Assembly (NCBI RefSeq): GCF_002878395.1
Contig: NC_061121.1
Span: forward strand, 130,012,925-130,076,924
Direction of reading: 5' to 3'
DNA: 64,000 nt
DNA from: Capsicum annuum
Lineage: Eukaryota > Streptophyta > Magnoliopsida > Solanales > Solanaceae
Part shown: positions 45,184-57,512 of the stretch, piece by piece
Numbering within the stretch: position 1 is the first letter of the stretch
Layout: every line of letters begins with the position of its first letter
The notes under the pieces: model-generated
Databases searched by the model: none
What the model was told of the DNA's origin: nothing
The model's input: only the letters and a program-made list of their open reading frames with translations
Made by a program: the position numbers and the translations under genes

Positions 45184-47218
45184 TATCACAACCCAACCCC
45201 TTTGTGATTGGCGGCTACACTATTCACTTGGTAGGGGAATCATCTACCCCAAAATGCCCTCTAATAATCAACACATAAATGAAATAATTAGAGCTAAGTC
45301 ATCAATAAAATATCCAAGTCTAAAACAAGAGAAATCGAAAGTACAACTAATTATGGAACATTGTACTTAGATAAAAACCATCCCTAGGACCCGAAAGTTA
45401 TCCATACCAAAACATTTAAGATTGTCAAGAAGGAGATGCAACCCCAAAACTAAAAGAAATAAAGAACTACGCCATAAAGGGAATATCTCATAGTAGCTTG
45501 GATATGCCGCTCGCCCAAAAATCTGAAATCACTTGTTTGAATCACAAGTGAGGTCTCGTACGAGCTGCAAGAATATGTGCGGGCACTCACAAAAGTAAGA
45601 GTACATTTAGTATCATCACACAAGAAAATAACTGTGTATAGGTAGGGTCATTTGGCCAACCCCAGATGAGAATATGAACATTTGACCAAAATGTTGTACA
45701 ACAAGTTAATTCATGCTCGAAACCAATATAAACTTAGCATATAAACACCAAAGAAATAGTTTATGATTAAAACCACAAGTCAACAAAATACAACAAGTGA
45801 CATTTAGTTAATCCAAGTAAAAATATGTCAAGACAAGTAAACAATTATCAAGTATCTATATAATTATATTCCCTGGTTCGCTCAAGGAACCATAAAGCTC
45901 ACTTAACCCTCGCACATACAAGCTATGGGTATCCACCACTAGTAATGACCTATAAGGGACAAATTTTATCTATGTAATAAGACCATAGACACACGTTTCT
46001 ATCAACCTTATTCTGCTAATAGACCATAACAACAATCCAAATATTAAAACCTTCCACATTTATCAATAAGGTAGGTTAAAATCATATAACACGTAAAATC
46101 ATTTGTATTGACACGTCAAATAACAAACACTAACAAGCCACACTACAATCTAGTTAACATGAATTTATAATAAATTGGATTAAACTACAATACCATCAAA
46201 TACCTCAAACCAAGCTTACACTACTCCTCTAAGACAGAGTTTTCCCTTTCGTGTAATTTCTGCATGCTCTTGGTTTTGAGCATGCATATAAATATACATT
46301 TAATAAAATAAACTACAATGTTGGTAATTAAAACTCACACCCAAAAAATAATTTCAAGCTCATGATCATTCCATTTTTTTCTAGGGATTTTCTACTATAA
46401 TTTACCTAAAACTACCAATTCCATTGCTTAATTAGTGAATTAACAGAATACAAGGGTAAATTAACCATTAATAGCCATAAGCCTCTAACTTGTTACTTAA
46501 TTTTCTTCTCTATACTAGAAAATAACTAAAATCATCCCTAAAACCCTCCCTAAACTCTGTGATTTAGAAATTCTAAGCCTAAATCAACCATAACAAGATT
46601 GAGGAGATGAAATCCTTACATTAACAATGCCTTACGAAGAAAATCTTGTGGAAATTGCCCTCTATTGACCCTCCTTTCCCAAAAATGAGTTTTAGATTGA
46701 TAAAATCTTTTAGGTAATTTCAAACACAAAACAACAACTTTAATTGCTATAGAGGCATAATTGTTATAGCGGCATCGCTATTGCAACACATGTCGCTATA
46801 GTAGTACTTGACTAGGCTGACCATCACTAATGTGGAAATTTCTCCGCTGCATGTTTCTATAGCATTGTTGATAAGATAGAATAGCGAGTTTCATCCAAAA
46901 ATCATAATTTTTGCAATACACCGTAAACGTGAGACATTTCAAACAATGTTCTTTATACTAAGATCAATTTTGAAAGTTGTAAAGAATATTAATTCCGTAA
47001 ATTCATATAGGTTCTTTATTATCTTAGAAAATTAAAAATCAAATCAAACTCGAAAAAACTTTCCCAAATCATTCTCGAATTTCCCTAGGCCATACCTCCT
47101 TCCAATTCTATCCTAAACTAGCCGAGCCTGAACTTTATAACTTCAAATACGAGAAGAATTTGAACTTGAAATTTTTAATGAAAGGCTTATACATAACGAC
47201 TGAAAGTTTTTTACAACA
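45184..47218 (-). repeat. El-8 3' LTR (minus)
   Basis: On the minus strand it starts TGTTGTAAAAAAC at 47218 and ends GGGTTGTGATA at 45184. It contains the CGCTATAG-type word tract (46740-46870). The short ORFs inside (for example 45173-45370) are not genes. Confidence 0.75.
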
Positions 47219-50200
47219 AATACCAATTTACCCATCATTTGCCTCCAAATGATCAAATGCCAAAAAAAGTCTAAAATAATGAAAGGAGGGAGTACTTGTA
47301 TCCTCAAATAGTTGATGTTACTTGTCCCTCGTGTCTTTTTTAGTTTCCCAAGTGGCTTTATTAACCATATAATGCTTCTATTGAACCTTAACAAAATAAA
47401 TTTCCTTTGTCCTTAATTTCTGAACATCCCAATCTAGAATCGCTACTTGTTTTTCCATGTAAGGCAAATCCATATCTAAAAGCACTAAGTCTCAATTAAT
47501 GATGTAGTCTCAATCCTATGGTATTTTTTGAGCTTAGAGACATGAAACACCAAATGAACTCCCAATAATCCCAGTGGTAGAGAAAATTTGTATTCAAGTG
47601 AACCAACATCTTTAAAAACCTCGAGGGACCAATTTACCGAGGGCTAAGTTTACCCCTTTTATCAAACCTCAAGACTTCCTTCATTAGAGATACTTTAAGG
47701 AGATCTTGTCCACAAATCTTAAAATTTATGTCTATAACCTTATGGTATACATACTTTTTCTACCTACTTTGAGTAGCCAACAACTTATTTTAAATGAACC
47801 TCACTTTCTTTGAAGCCTCTTTTACTGAGTTGGTGCCTTAAGGTTTAACATCTTTATTCTCAAACCACCCAAAAAGTGACCTACACTTCCTCCCATAGAG
47901 TGCCTCAAATGGTGTCTTATCAATGATAGAATAATAGTAGTTGTTGTATGAAAAGTAACACAATAAAAGAAACTAGTCTCAGTAACCACAAAAATAAATC
48001 ATGTAGGCCCTCAACAAATCTTCTTTCACCTGAATCATCCTCTCCAACTGCCATCTATTTGAGGATGAAAAGTTATGCTAAATGTGAACTTAGTGCCCAA
48101 CTCATCATGTAAATTGTCCAAAAATTAGGAAGTGTACTTTCCATTTCTATTAGATATGATGGTAATTTTCACCCAATGGAGTCGAACGATATCCTTGACA
48201 TATATTTTAGCTAATTTCTAAGAGTTGTAGTCTACCTAAATCATCTATGAGCGAGTTGATTTCATCAACCGATCCACAATCACCCAAATGGAGTTATATA
48301 TTCCCATAGTCTTAGAAAGACCAACCATAAAATCCATAGCAATATTCTCTTATTTCTATATAGGTACAGACATTCTCAGAAGTAGTCCCACATACTTTGG
48401 TGTCCATACTTCACCTGCTGAAAATTTTAACACTTGGACACATAATCAACTGTCTCTTTTTAACTAGGGCTACTAACAAAGATACCTCAAGTCACAGTAC
48501 ATCTTGCTTATACTTGAATAAATAGAATAATGCAATCCACGGTCTTCTCAAAGTACATCATGAATCAAATCACCAACCTGAGAAATTAATAACCTTCTCT
48601 TACTCCACAACACCCTACTTGTATCAAGAGTAGCATCCACAACCACTCCTTGCACAACTTTATTTTGAAGTGAATTTAACCTCTTATCCTAAAATAGGTT
48701 GGCCTTAAACTAATCCGGAATGTTGACTTTACCTCAACACTAGCAAATACTCTACCCCTCTCTAAGACCATAAACTATATGGACCGAGATGCTAGAGTTT
48801 GAAACTCTCTTGTTAAAGGTCACCTTGACACCTGAATAAATGAAAAAGTATCTATATTTATAGCTTTTTAGCTTAATGTTCCTACCACCATATAGTTCTT
48901 ACTCGGATGACACTGAATTACTGCATCATATCCTTCTACAATTCCATCCACCTCAAATGTCTTAGATTTAAATACCTTTGAGTAAATATATGTTGCAGGC
49001 TATTATGAGTTATGAAGACCACACACTTGATACAATAAATAAAGTGTCTCCAAATCTTTAATTAAAACACCACCGGTGCCAACTCTAAGTCATGTGTTGG
49101 GTAATTCCTTTCATAAGGCTTCAACTACCTCAAAACATAAGAAGTGACATTCCTAAGTTGAATCAATGCAACACTCAATCCATAAATGAAGCATCACAAA
49201 AAATTATAAGGTCCTTACCATCCATAGGAAATGAAGGGATAGTTATTGTACTCAAGAGTGTTTTAAACTTTTTGAAGCTGTCTTCACATTTATCTGACCA
49301 AACAAATGGCACTTTCTTATAAGTCAACCATGTTAAGTGCGTTGCAATGGATACAAGGTTCTTCACAAACTTGTGACACTAACAAGCTTGATTAACAAAA
49401 CTCCTTACCTTTATTACTGAACTTGTGTAACTCTAATTCATTTTAGCTAGGTTCTTTTAGGGGTCCACCATTACCATTTTTTGGAAATAATGTGCCCCAA
49501 AAAGAAAGCTAAAGACAATAAAACTTTGCATTTTGAAAGCTTGGAAAATAACCTCTTCTTCTTTACAATCTCCAATACCATGCAAATATGACATGCATGT
49601 TCCTTTTTACTCTTGGAGTAGACTTGAATATCATCAATAAGCACAATAATAAAAGAATCTAAGAATGAATTAAACATACCATTCATCGTGCTCATAAAAG
49701 TTATAGGTACATTAGTTAACCCAAAATACATCACTAGAAAGTCATAATGATCATATCGAGTTCAAACAGTTGTATTTTGTATGTCCTCTAGTCTAATTTT
49801 CAACTGATGATGACTTTACCACAAGTCAATTTCTAAAAACATTACTTCACAAAATCACTGGTTAAACGAATCGTCTATGTAAGGAAAAGGATATTTATTT
49901 TGAATAGTAACCTTATTCAGCTGACTATAATTAATGCACATCCCATACTACCATCCTTCTTCTTAATAAAACGGACCAGACCACCTAAAGGTGAAGCACT
50001 TGGACAAATAAAACCCTTATCAAGAAATTCCTACAATTGTGTTTTGAGCACTCTTAACACTACTGGATCCATTTAATAAGGAGGAATTAATATAGGGAAA
50101 GTGCTTGGCTCTGGGTTAATACAAAAATCGATATTCATATCTAAAGGCATACTTGGTAGATGTGAATAAAACAAAGTCTGTAATTTAGATACTATAAGAA

Positions 50201-50759
50201 CTGACTCTATAGAAGGGGACGAGGTATTCACATATCAAAGATAAGCTAAAAACACTGAAAACTCCTTCCCAACTAACATTCTGGCCTGGACAAATGATAT
50301 AATTTTCATAGGTATAGCCTTATATATCCCTTTTCACTCTAGTTTATCCATTGCTGGCATAACTATAGTCATTATCTTAGCATTACAGTTTAAAACTATG
50401 TGATATGGAGATAATCAGTTCGTACCTAGAATTACATCAAAGTCCAACATACCAATAATGGTCAAGTCTAACCAAGTTTGAAAACTAACAAATAATACAA
50501 AACACGAGTGTTAAACATGGTTTACTATCATACACTTACCAATCAGAGTAGACACATAAATAGGGTAATAAAGTACATCACAAACCATAGTTAGACCCAC
50601 CATAAACTAAATAGATACAAAATAATAAGTATTACCACATTAAATAATACATAATCCATTCAGTCACAAATAGAAATGGTACTTGTGATCACTATATTAG
50701 AAACCTCAACATTAGTCTTTCCCAGAAATGCATAACAGTGAGCCCGATCATCAATATAA
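47219..50759 (-). pseudogene. El-8 pol: protease, RT, RNase H, integrase, chromodomain end, broken
   Basis: On the minus strand, a poorly kept protease region lies right of about 50100. RT is visible from 49734 (MMYFGLTNVPITFMSTMN), with catalytic box IVLIDDIQVYS near 49640 and both Asp kept. The connection KKVPFVWSDKCEDSFKKFK leading to FCDASF (49366-49175) opens RNase H. The integrase core is near 48290-48090: IWVIVDRL, then TIISNRNGKYTS, where the second catalytic Asp is Asn, then FHPQIDG. The chromodomain end is near 47390-47300 (ATWETKKDTRDKYHQLF). The frame is broken in tens of places, more than in El-9. Confidence 0.75.
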
Positions 50760-51425
50760 TCTAACTTCTTTCTCAGAATTCCTTCCCATCTATCTCCATA
50801 TCCTCAACCATTTTGACCACCTGTCTAATTCCCACATCCATCCTATAGACGACCCTTTCTGTTACCTCTTATCTCTCTACCTGCTAGAAATATAGACTGA
50901 GTCTTCTATTGTGACTGGACATTCACCTGTCTCATAAGGGACTTTTTCTTAAAGTGAACAAATAAAACTATAATAGTAAATCCTTGCTCGATAAAAGGTC
51001 GACTGGTAGAAGAGTAAAAAGTCCCTTATCCCCTAACAATATGCTACTGAGAAGAGGCCTTAGTTGGACCTTTAATAGAAGTTGACAAGACTGGCCGAAT
51101 TGTGAGAACTGAATAGGCCTGTTAACCATGGACCTTAGAATAAGATCCACTAAAATTCCTAACATCTTAGGACTTTTTGTCTAACATCTTAGCCTGACAC
51201 ACTTATATAGCCCCCTCCAACTTTTTTGCTTAATCTGACACCTCATTGAACACTTTCCTGTGGAATTCATAGGACTTGAAGATCATAATTCAAACCCTTG
51301 ACATAATATTGAATCCTTTCCTTATCTATAGCCAACAACTAAGTAGCATGACAAGAAAAAGCATGGAACATAGCCTCATAGGCTGCAACTAATATGTCAC
51401 CCTGCTCCAATGCAAAGAACTCATA
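50760..51425 (-). pseudogene. El-8 gag, 3' part (minus strand)
   Basis: On the minus strand from 51425: FFALEQGDILVAAYEAMF and following capsid helix (the 340-bp duplicate), then the linker (51165-50968: QFGQSCQLLLKVQLRPL, then LLSSKDLLL) continuing to pol. A zinc knuckle is expected near 50850 but is not readable. It lacks the gag N-terminus, which is on the plus strand at 43447-44216. Confidence 0.7.
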
Positions 51426-54400
51426 GCCTGGCGGGTATACAGGAAATGCCTAATTATGATATTTCAAAAAGTCACTTCAGTAGACTTAGTCAAATTAGAG
51501 ATGATTGATTTTGATGTCATTCTCATCATAGATTGGCTTTATTCCTGCTAAGCCACAGTTGACTACAGAAATAGAATAGTCCAATTTTAGTTTCTGAATG
51601 AACTCGTCCTTGAGTGAAAGGGTAGTACTTTAGTGTTCAGAGGTCATCTTATTTCCTACCTTCGGGCTCAAAAAATAATATCTAAAGAATGTGTCTATCA
51701 TCTTGTTTGAGTTAGGGACACTAGTTTCAAAACTCCCTGTATTGAATCGGTCCCAGTAGTGAATAAATATTCAGATGTCTTTCCCGAAGATCTCTCAGGA
51801 ATTCATCTCGAAAGGGAAATAGACTTCGGCATTGATCTTCTTCTAGATACTTAACCTATATCCATTCCACCATTCAGAATGGCACCAACAAAACTCAGAG
51901 AATTGAAAGAAAAGTTGAAGGATCTCCTAGATAAGGTAATCATCAAGCCCAGTATTTCCCCATAGCGCACACCAGTATTATTCGTGTGTAAGAAAGATAG
52001 TTCTCTTAGGATGTGTGTAGAATACCATCAAATTAATACGGTCACGATAAATAAAATATCCTCTACCCAGAATCAATGACTTGTATGACCAACTTCAGGG
52101 TGCCAGTTATTTATCTAAGATAGACCTCAGATCTGGCTATAGTCAGCTCAGATTCAGAGAATGTGACATTCCAAAAATAGCTTTCCATACTCGGTATGAT
52201 CACTTCGAATTCCTGGTTATGTCATTTGGTCTTACCAATGCCCCAAACACTTTCATAGACTTGATGAACCATGTGTTCAAGCAGTACTTAGACATGTTCA
52301 TCATAGTCTTCATAGATGATATTCTAGTCTATTCCCGTAGTGAGTGCGATCATGCAGACCATCTCAGAGCAGTACTTCAGACTCTCAGAGATCATTAGCT
52401 ATTTGCCAAATTCAGTAAGTGTGAGTTTTGGATAAGGTCAATAGAATTCCTTAGTTACATCATTTTCGGTGATGTCCTTAGGGTTGATTCTCAAAAGACA
52501 AAAGTAGTAAGAAACTGTCCTCGCCCTATCTCTCCATAAGATATTAGGAGCTTCTTGGGTTTGGCTGGCTATTACAAATGGTTTATTAAGGGATTTTCTT
52601 CTATTGAACCCCCTATGTCCAGATTGAATCAGAAAGTCAAGTTTCATTGGTTAGATCCTTGCGAGAAGAGTTTTTTGGAGTTGAAGACTCGACTAACCTC
52701 AGCTCTAGTTCTAGCTCTTCCAGATGGCTTGGATGGGTTCGTATTGTATTATGATACATCCAGGGTAGGTTTGGGTTATGTCCTCATGCAGCATGGTAAA
52801 GTCATAGCCTATGTCTCCAGACAGCTTAAACTCCACGAGAGTAATTATCCTATTCATGATCTTAAGTTAGCAGCCGTAGTATTTGCCTTACAGATTTGGA
52901 GGCATTATCTATATTGTGTTCATTTAGATGTCTTCATAGATCATAAGAGTCTTCAATATGTCTTTTCTTAGAAAGATCTCAATCTTCTTCCGAGAAGGTG
53001 GTTAGAGCTCTTGAAAAATTATGACAGAAGTATCCTCTATCATTCGGGCAAGGCCAATATAGTGGTCGGCGCTCTCAGTAGACTATCCATGGGTAGTGTT
53101 TCTCATATTGAGGAAAGTAAAAAGAAGTTAGCTCAGGATGTCCATCAGCTTGCCAGACTAGGCATTTGCTTAGTTGATACAGATGAGGGTGATATATGGG
53201 TTCAGAGTAGTTCAAAATCATCTCATGTTTCCGAGGTAAAATAAAAGCAAGATAGAGATCCCATCCTTGTCAAGTTGAAAGAGTCAGTACAGGATCAAAA
53301 AATAGAGGTTTTCTCCCAAGGGAAAGATAGTGTTGTTCATTGTCAGGGTTGTCTCTGTGTTCCAAGTGTAGATGACTTAAGGCAGAGAATTCTTACAGAA
53401 GCACATGATGCGCGCTACTCTATTCATCCAGAGGCCACAAAGATGTACCACAACTTATGGGAAGTCTATTTGTGGAGTGGGATAAAGAGAGATATTGCAA
53501 AGTTTGTGGCTAAGTGCTCTACATATCAGCAGGTTAAGATAGAGCATCAAAAGTATAGTGGTCCTATGCAAGAGTTCATTATTCCTACTTGGTTGTAGGA
53601 AGAAGTGAATATGGATTTTGTTATGGGTTTGCCTCGAACTCGTCATCAACATGATTCAGTCTGGGTCATTATAGACAGAATGGCCAAATCAGACTATTTT
53701 ATTCTAGTCCATACCTCTTATTCAATCGAGGATTATGCCAAACTCTACATTAAGGAGTTGGTCAGATTGCATGATATTCTACTATCTATTATCTCAGATA
53801 GTGGTACCCAGTTCACCTCTCATTTCTAGAAAGCATTCCAAAAGGGTCTTGGTACCGAAGTTCCTCTTAGTACAACCTTTCATTCTCAGATAGATGGTCA
53901 AGCAGAAAGGACCATTGAGACGTTAGAAGATATGTTAAGGGTGTGTGCAATCTATTTCAAGGGAAGTTGGGATGACCACTTGCCTTTGATTTAGTTTGCA
54001 TAAAACAACAACTATCATTCTAGTATTTGGATGGATCCATTCGAAACTCAGTATGGTTGGAGATGTAGATCTCCAATTGGTTGGTTTGAAATTAGTGAGG
54101 CCTCAGTCATAGGTCCTAACTTGGTATTTGACGCCTTAGAAAAAGTCTAGTTGATCAAAGAAAGACGTTGGGCTACTTAGAGCCGATAGAAGTCTTATTC
54201 ACATACTCGTAGAAAATATCTCAAGTTAGAGATTGGTAGCTATGTCTATCTAAAGATCTCTCCCATAAAGGGAGTGAAGCAGTTCGAAAGAAAAGGGAAA
54301 GTCAGTCCACGATATATTGGATACTTTAAGGTTCTCAATCGATTCAGCAAGGTAGCTTACGAGCTCGAATTGCCTTTAGATCTAGCCTCAGTTCATCCAG

Positions 54401-54657
54401 TCTTTAGTGTCTGTTTGGTCAAGAAGTCCATAGGTGACCTATCAGTTGTAGTCCCTATTCAGAGAATTGATGTTTAGAACACTCTCTCTTATGAAGAGAT
54501 TTCAGTCAAAATCTTAGACTATCAGGCTCATAGATTGAGGAACAAAAAAGTCCCTCTATTTATGGTTCTTTGGTGAAATAAGTTCATCGAGGGAGCTACT
54601 TGGGAAGCAGAGGAAGACATGCATACCAAGTATCCTCACCTCTTCTTGGCCAACTAA
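51426..54657 (+). pseudogene. El-9 pol: protease to chromodomain, broken by stops
   Basis: Protease end: VDLVKLEMIDFDVIL at about 51485. [14 protein letters not shown], then [15 protein letters not shown]; box [14 protein letters not shown] with FIDD at 52309-52320. RNase H (52700-53090): the first Asp is present (YYDTS); the usual DLELAA is DLKLAA (Glu to Lys, 52864-52866); the usual ADALSR is VGALSR. Integrase: zinc motif with C-S-T-Y replacing C-x2-C (53515-53526); catalytic MDFVMGLPR (53611), ISDSGTQFTSHF (Asp 53797-53799) and DGQAERTIE (Glu 53905-53907) are kept. The GPY/F-like module is at 54240-54475 and the chromodomain at 54481-54657, ending MHTKYPHLFLAN. There are about fourteen in-frame stops and few indels. 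Confidence 0.9.
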
Positions 54658-54997
54658 AAGCAAGCTCAAGGTAACAGTTCTCCTTAAGATTACTTTGTTT
54701 CATGTTCAATGTTCATCACAAACTTTGTATGCAGTTTCATGCTCACGTTCCCATTATAAACTTAGCATCAAGTACCATTGCATATTCAGTCATGCACTCA
54801 TGTATCAGTTTAGTTATGTAATTATGCATCAAACATGCATTCTCATTGTGAGAAACTTAGTTTTTCAGAACACTCAGTCATGTATTCATGAATCAGTTAC
54901 ACATGCATCAGATATGCATGTTCAGTATGTAAGTCGGTTATCTTCTCTCCTCACCATCAGTCTCGTTCGAGGATGAATGTTCTCAAGGGGGAGATAT
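54658..54997 (+). other. El-9 3' untranslated region and polypurine tract
   Basis: The region is rich in CAGT, CATG and TCAGT words and has no gene. It ends TCGAGGATGAATGTTCTC, then CAAGGGGGAGATAT (54984-54997), which abuts the LTR and is the classical Tekay plus-strand primer. Confidence 0.85.
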
Positions 54998-57512
54998 TGT
55001 AATACCTTATACTTTTTCCTATCTAATTTCATCTAATGAATGTCTAGTATTGGATTCTAAATTGAATGATGGTTATTCCATGAGGAATTTTCATGATTTT
55101 CAATTTTTTTCATGTGGGAAATTCAATAAGCTTTCCACCGATAAAAGATTCGCCCAAATTCGATAATTGGGTTAGAAGTTACGACTATTTCAAGTTCCCA
55201 TCGTAAAACAATGCCATATTAGTTAGTGGGGCGCCGCTCCATAAGAGGTAATGGAATTTTCCAAATTCCAGTAGGGGCCCGTGATTATGGTCCATCGCGC
55301 CAGCGCCCAAATTCAGAATTGTCCTTTTCCATTGTCTTAGCACGACTTTCTTCATGTCGCGCCAAAGTTCCAGGTTGCAAAAGAAGGGGCAATGCGATGG
55401 CTCCGCATTGTGCCATCCCTCGATTTTCCAATTGTCAAATTCCGACGTGATAGCGCCATGTCGTACCAGGGGTTTAATTCCGAAAAAAATTACTAAAATT
55501 AAATGACGCATCCAGGGTTAAAAGGGTCAACTTACCACCCCTATTTAAGTCCTCTAACACGTCATTCAGCCACTTATCACCAAAAATACACACTTTTTTC
55601 TCAAAAACCTCTTGAGAACAACCTAGGGCTTTTCATAGAAGATTCAGAATCAAGAATTTTGTCCGTTAATCTTCACGAAATAACAAACGAAGGTATGTAT
55701 AGTGTTTTTCATGAACTTCTTTTGTCCATGAAGTCCAAGAATCCCTTTTCCAACTTCAATTTATGGATTTTCTCTATGATTTCATGATTGGTTTCTTCTT
55801 GTTCATGTTGATAAATGAGAAATTGAACTCTACTCCATGTTGGGTGATAATTTCTATGTGGGTTTAATTATTACAGATATAGATTCATGCAAACCTATGA
55901 CTAAACCCTTGAATGATGAAATTAGAATTTGACCATGATGTTTAATTGTTGTATAATGATATTTACATGGACCATGCCTACAATATGTTTGATTTATTGC
56001 CTAAATAAAGTAAAAGTTACTAACTAGCATGTTGTCATGAAATCCCCATGTATGTACAAGCTTATGTCTATCATATGTTTGATGAAATGCTTCAGTAAAT
56101 GCATTATGGTGGTTATTATGAATTTAAACAAGTCATGTTTTGTTAGTTTTCCTTCTATCGAGTCTTGGGGGGTACTTATACCCAAAATATTAGCTATGTG
56201 CCTAGAGCCATGTCATGTTTACATGATACTCTCAGTCAAGCTATGAATCCTTAGACTTCAGATAGTCTTATGACTCAGAAAATCTCTATGATCTCATGAA
56301 CTCAGTCAGTTGTCAATATCAATAGTATTACGTTAGTCAACAGAATTTAGTAACTCAGCCCATGTTCAGTTCAATTAATCATGTTTGGAGTCTATTCAGA
56401 TTGGTGTAGGAATTATCATCGAGTTAACCCAAGAATAGGAACACACACTATTAGATGAGGGTGTGATTCTTAGAAGCAATCCTTGAGTTCCAGAACTATG
56501 TAGCCAGCATCGGTTGGGACATCATAGCTTTCTATATGAGGGTAGATGAGGTGGCATAGACTGCAATATGAGGGCTCTCACCGTTCTTACTACACTTTTC
56601 TATTATATTAAGGTCACTCATATGTTGTTCTTACCAGTGGTGCGGTATTGATACCCCTCCAATAAGGGCATAGATTGGACCCCAATTCAATTATAATGCA
56701 TCATTTGGGGCATGTTAGTTGAATGATAACCTCCCACAGTCGCCATATCCGTTTTAGTAAAAGAACTTACATAGTTCTTCAGAATTCAGGACTGTCAGAT
56801 ACAGTCAACTTAGATACAGAATAAAACTCAGATAGTTCCACAGATTCAGGACTATCAGATATAGTCACTTATGTTATCAGTTATATTTAGAATTAGTAAT
56901 TATGTTACCATAGTATTAGTGTCAGTATTTATGTCTCATGACTGTATTCTCACGCTCATGATAGTTAGTCAGCTATTATTATTGTTCATGCATATGAAAC
57001 CCATGAAATCAACCTACCCCACATGCATACTAGTACATTCAAAGTACTAACGCATTTGCCCTATTGTGTCTTATGCCATAGGTTCAGAGAAACGAGCTCC
57101 AGAGTAACAGTAGATTCCAGAATCCACAGACAAAGTTAGAAGTGAGTCCTCATCTTTCGAGGAAAAGATTATTTCCTTATTATTTCATTAATAAGTTTAT
57201 TAGTTAGAGTTAGTTAGGGACATGTCCCATCAACTCCTTACTCAGTTAGTTTAGTCAGTTAGAGGCTTTCTAGACTATCATGTTTCAGACTTCAGTATTT
57301 TTAGTTTTGTTTTGGGTATTCTATTACCCCACACAGATGTTATGTAATTCAGATCATGTTCAGTATTAAACCTTATGGCCTATTAGTTCTTGTTTCCGTA
57401 TTATAAAGAATTTTACGCAGTATACAGGTAAAGATATCAGTCATGGGTTAGCTTGTGGTCCTTAAGGGTCATGAGCATCGTATGGCATTCCGGGTACCAG
57501 ACTTGGGGCTTA
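54998..57512 (+). repeat. El-9 3' LTR
   Basis: It starts TGTAATACCTTATAC directly after the polypurine tract. It contains a CGCGCC/GGCGC word tract (55225-55470), a TATA-like box (55541) and a region shared with El-6 LTRs (GAACTATGTAGCCAGC near 56490). It ends with GTTAGCTTGTGGTCC...CGTATGGCATTCCGGG. ORFs at 55185-55511 on both strands are chance coding in the word tract. Confidence 0.88.
55538..55550 (+). promoter_or_regulatory. TATA-like box of El-9 3' LTR
   Basis: CCCCTATTTAAGT is a plant TATA variant about 70 bp downstream of the CG-rich word tract. It is followed by TCCTCTAACACG as a possible start region. Confidence 0.5.

Larger units (their letters stand above)
41279..51425. mobile_element. 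El-8: old gypsy element cut by an inversion (5' half plus, 3' half minus)
   Basis: The plus part is the LTR at 41279-43235, a decayed primer site (TTGGCATCATAGC, 43239) and gag to 44556. The minus part, from right to left, is gag (51425-50760), pol (to 47219) and the 3' LTR (47218-45184). The two halves overlap by the same 340-bp gag segment (44217-44556 and 51086-51425, inverted). Joined conceptually, LTR, leader, gag, pol and LTR make one element of about 9.2 kb with correct order and no missing part. The flanks are ATGTT (41274-41278) and, on the minus strand, ATGTA (45183-45179), a four-of-five target duplication. LTRs are very divergent (roughly 75 %), so insertion is old. Confidence 0.72.
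51426..57512 (+). mobile_element. El-9: Tekay-like chromovirus, 5' half missing
   Basis: It begins abruptly inside the protease domain at the inversion junction. It then carries RT, RNase H, integrase, chromodomain, polypurine tract and a 3' LTR (54998-57512). The 5' LTR, primer site and gag are absent from the window. Compared with El-1 it is the same lineage but a different family, because the LTRs are unlike. The right end reads CTTGGGGCTTAA where CTTGGGGCGTTACA would be expected, so the terminus is either mutated or cut at the border with the El-10 LTR. Confidence 0.85.

Noticed and set aside
41279..51425. El-8 halves as two independent head-to-head insertions
   Set aside because: The halves are complementary in gene content, overlap only in the 340-bp near-identical piece, and are flanked by contiguous El-4 gag. 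One inverted element explains this better, though two insertions are not formally excluded.
55185..55511. Overlapping ORFs on both strands (108 and 74 residues)
   Set aside because: Both arise from the CG-rich word tract of the El-9 LTR and match no known family.
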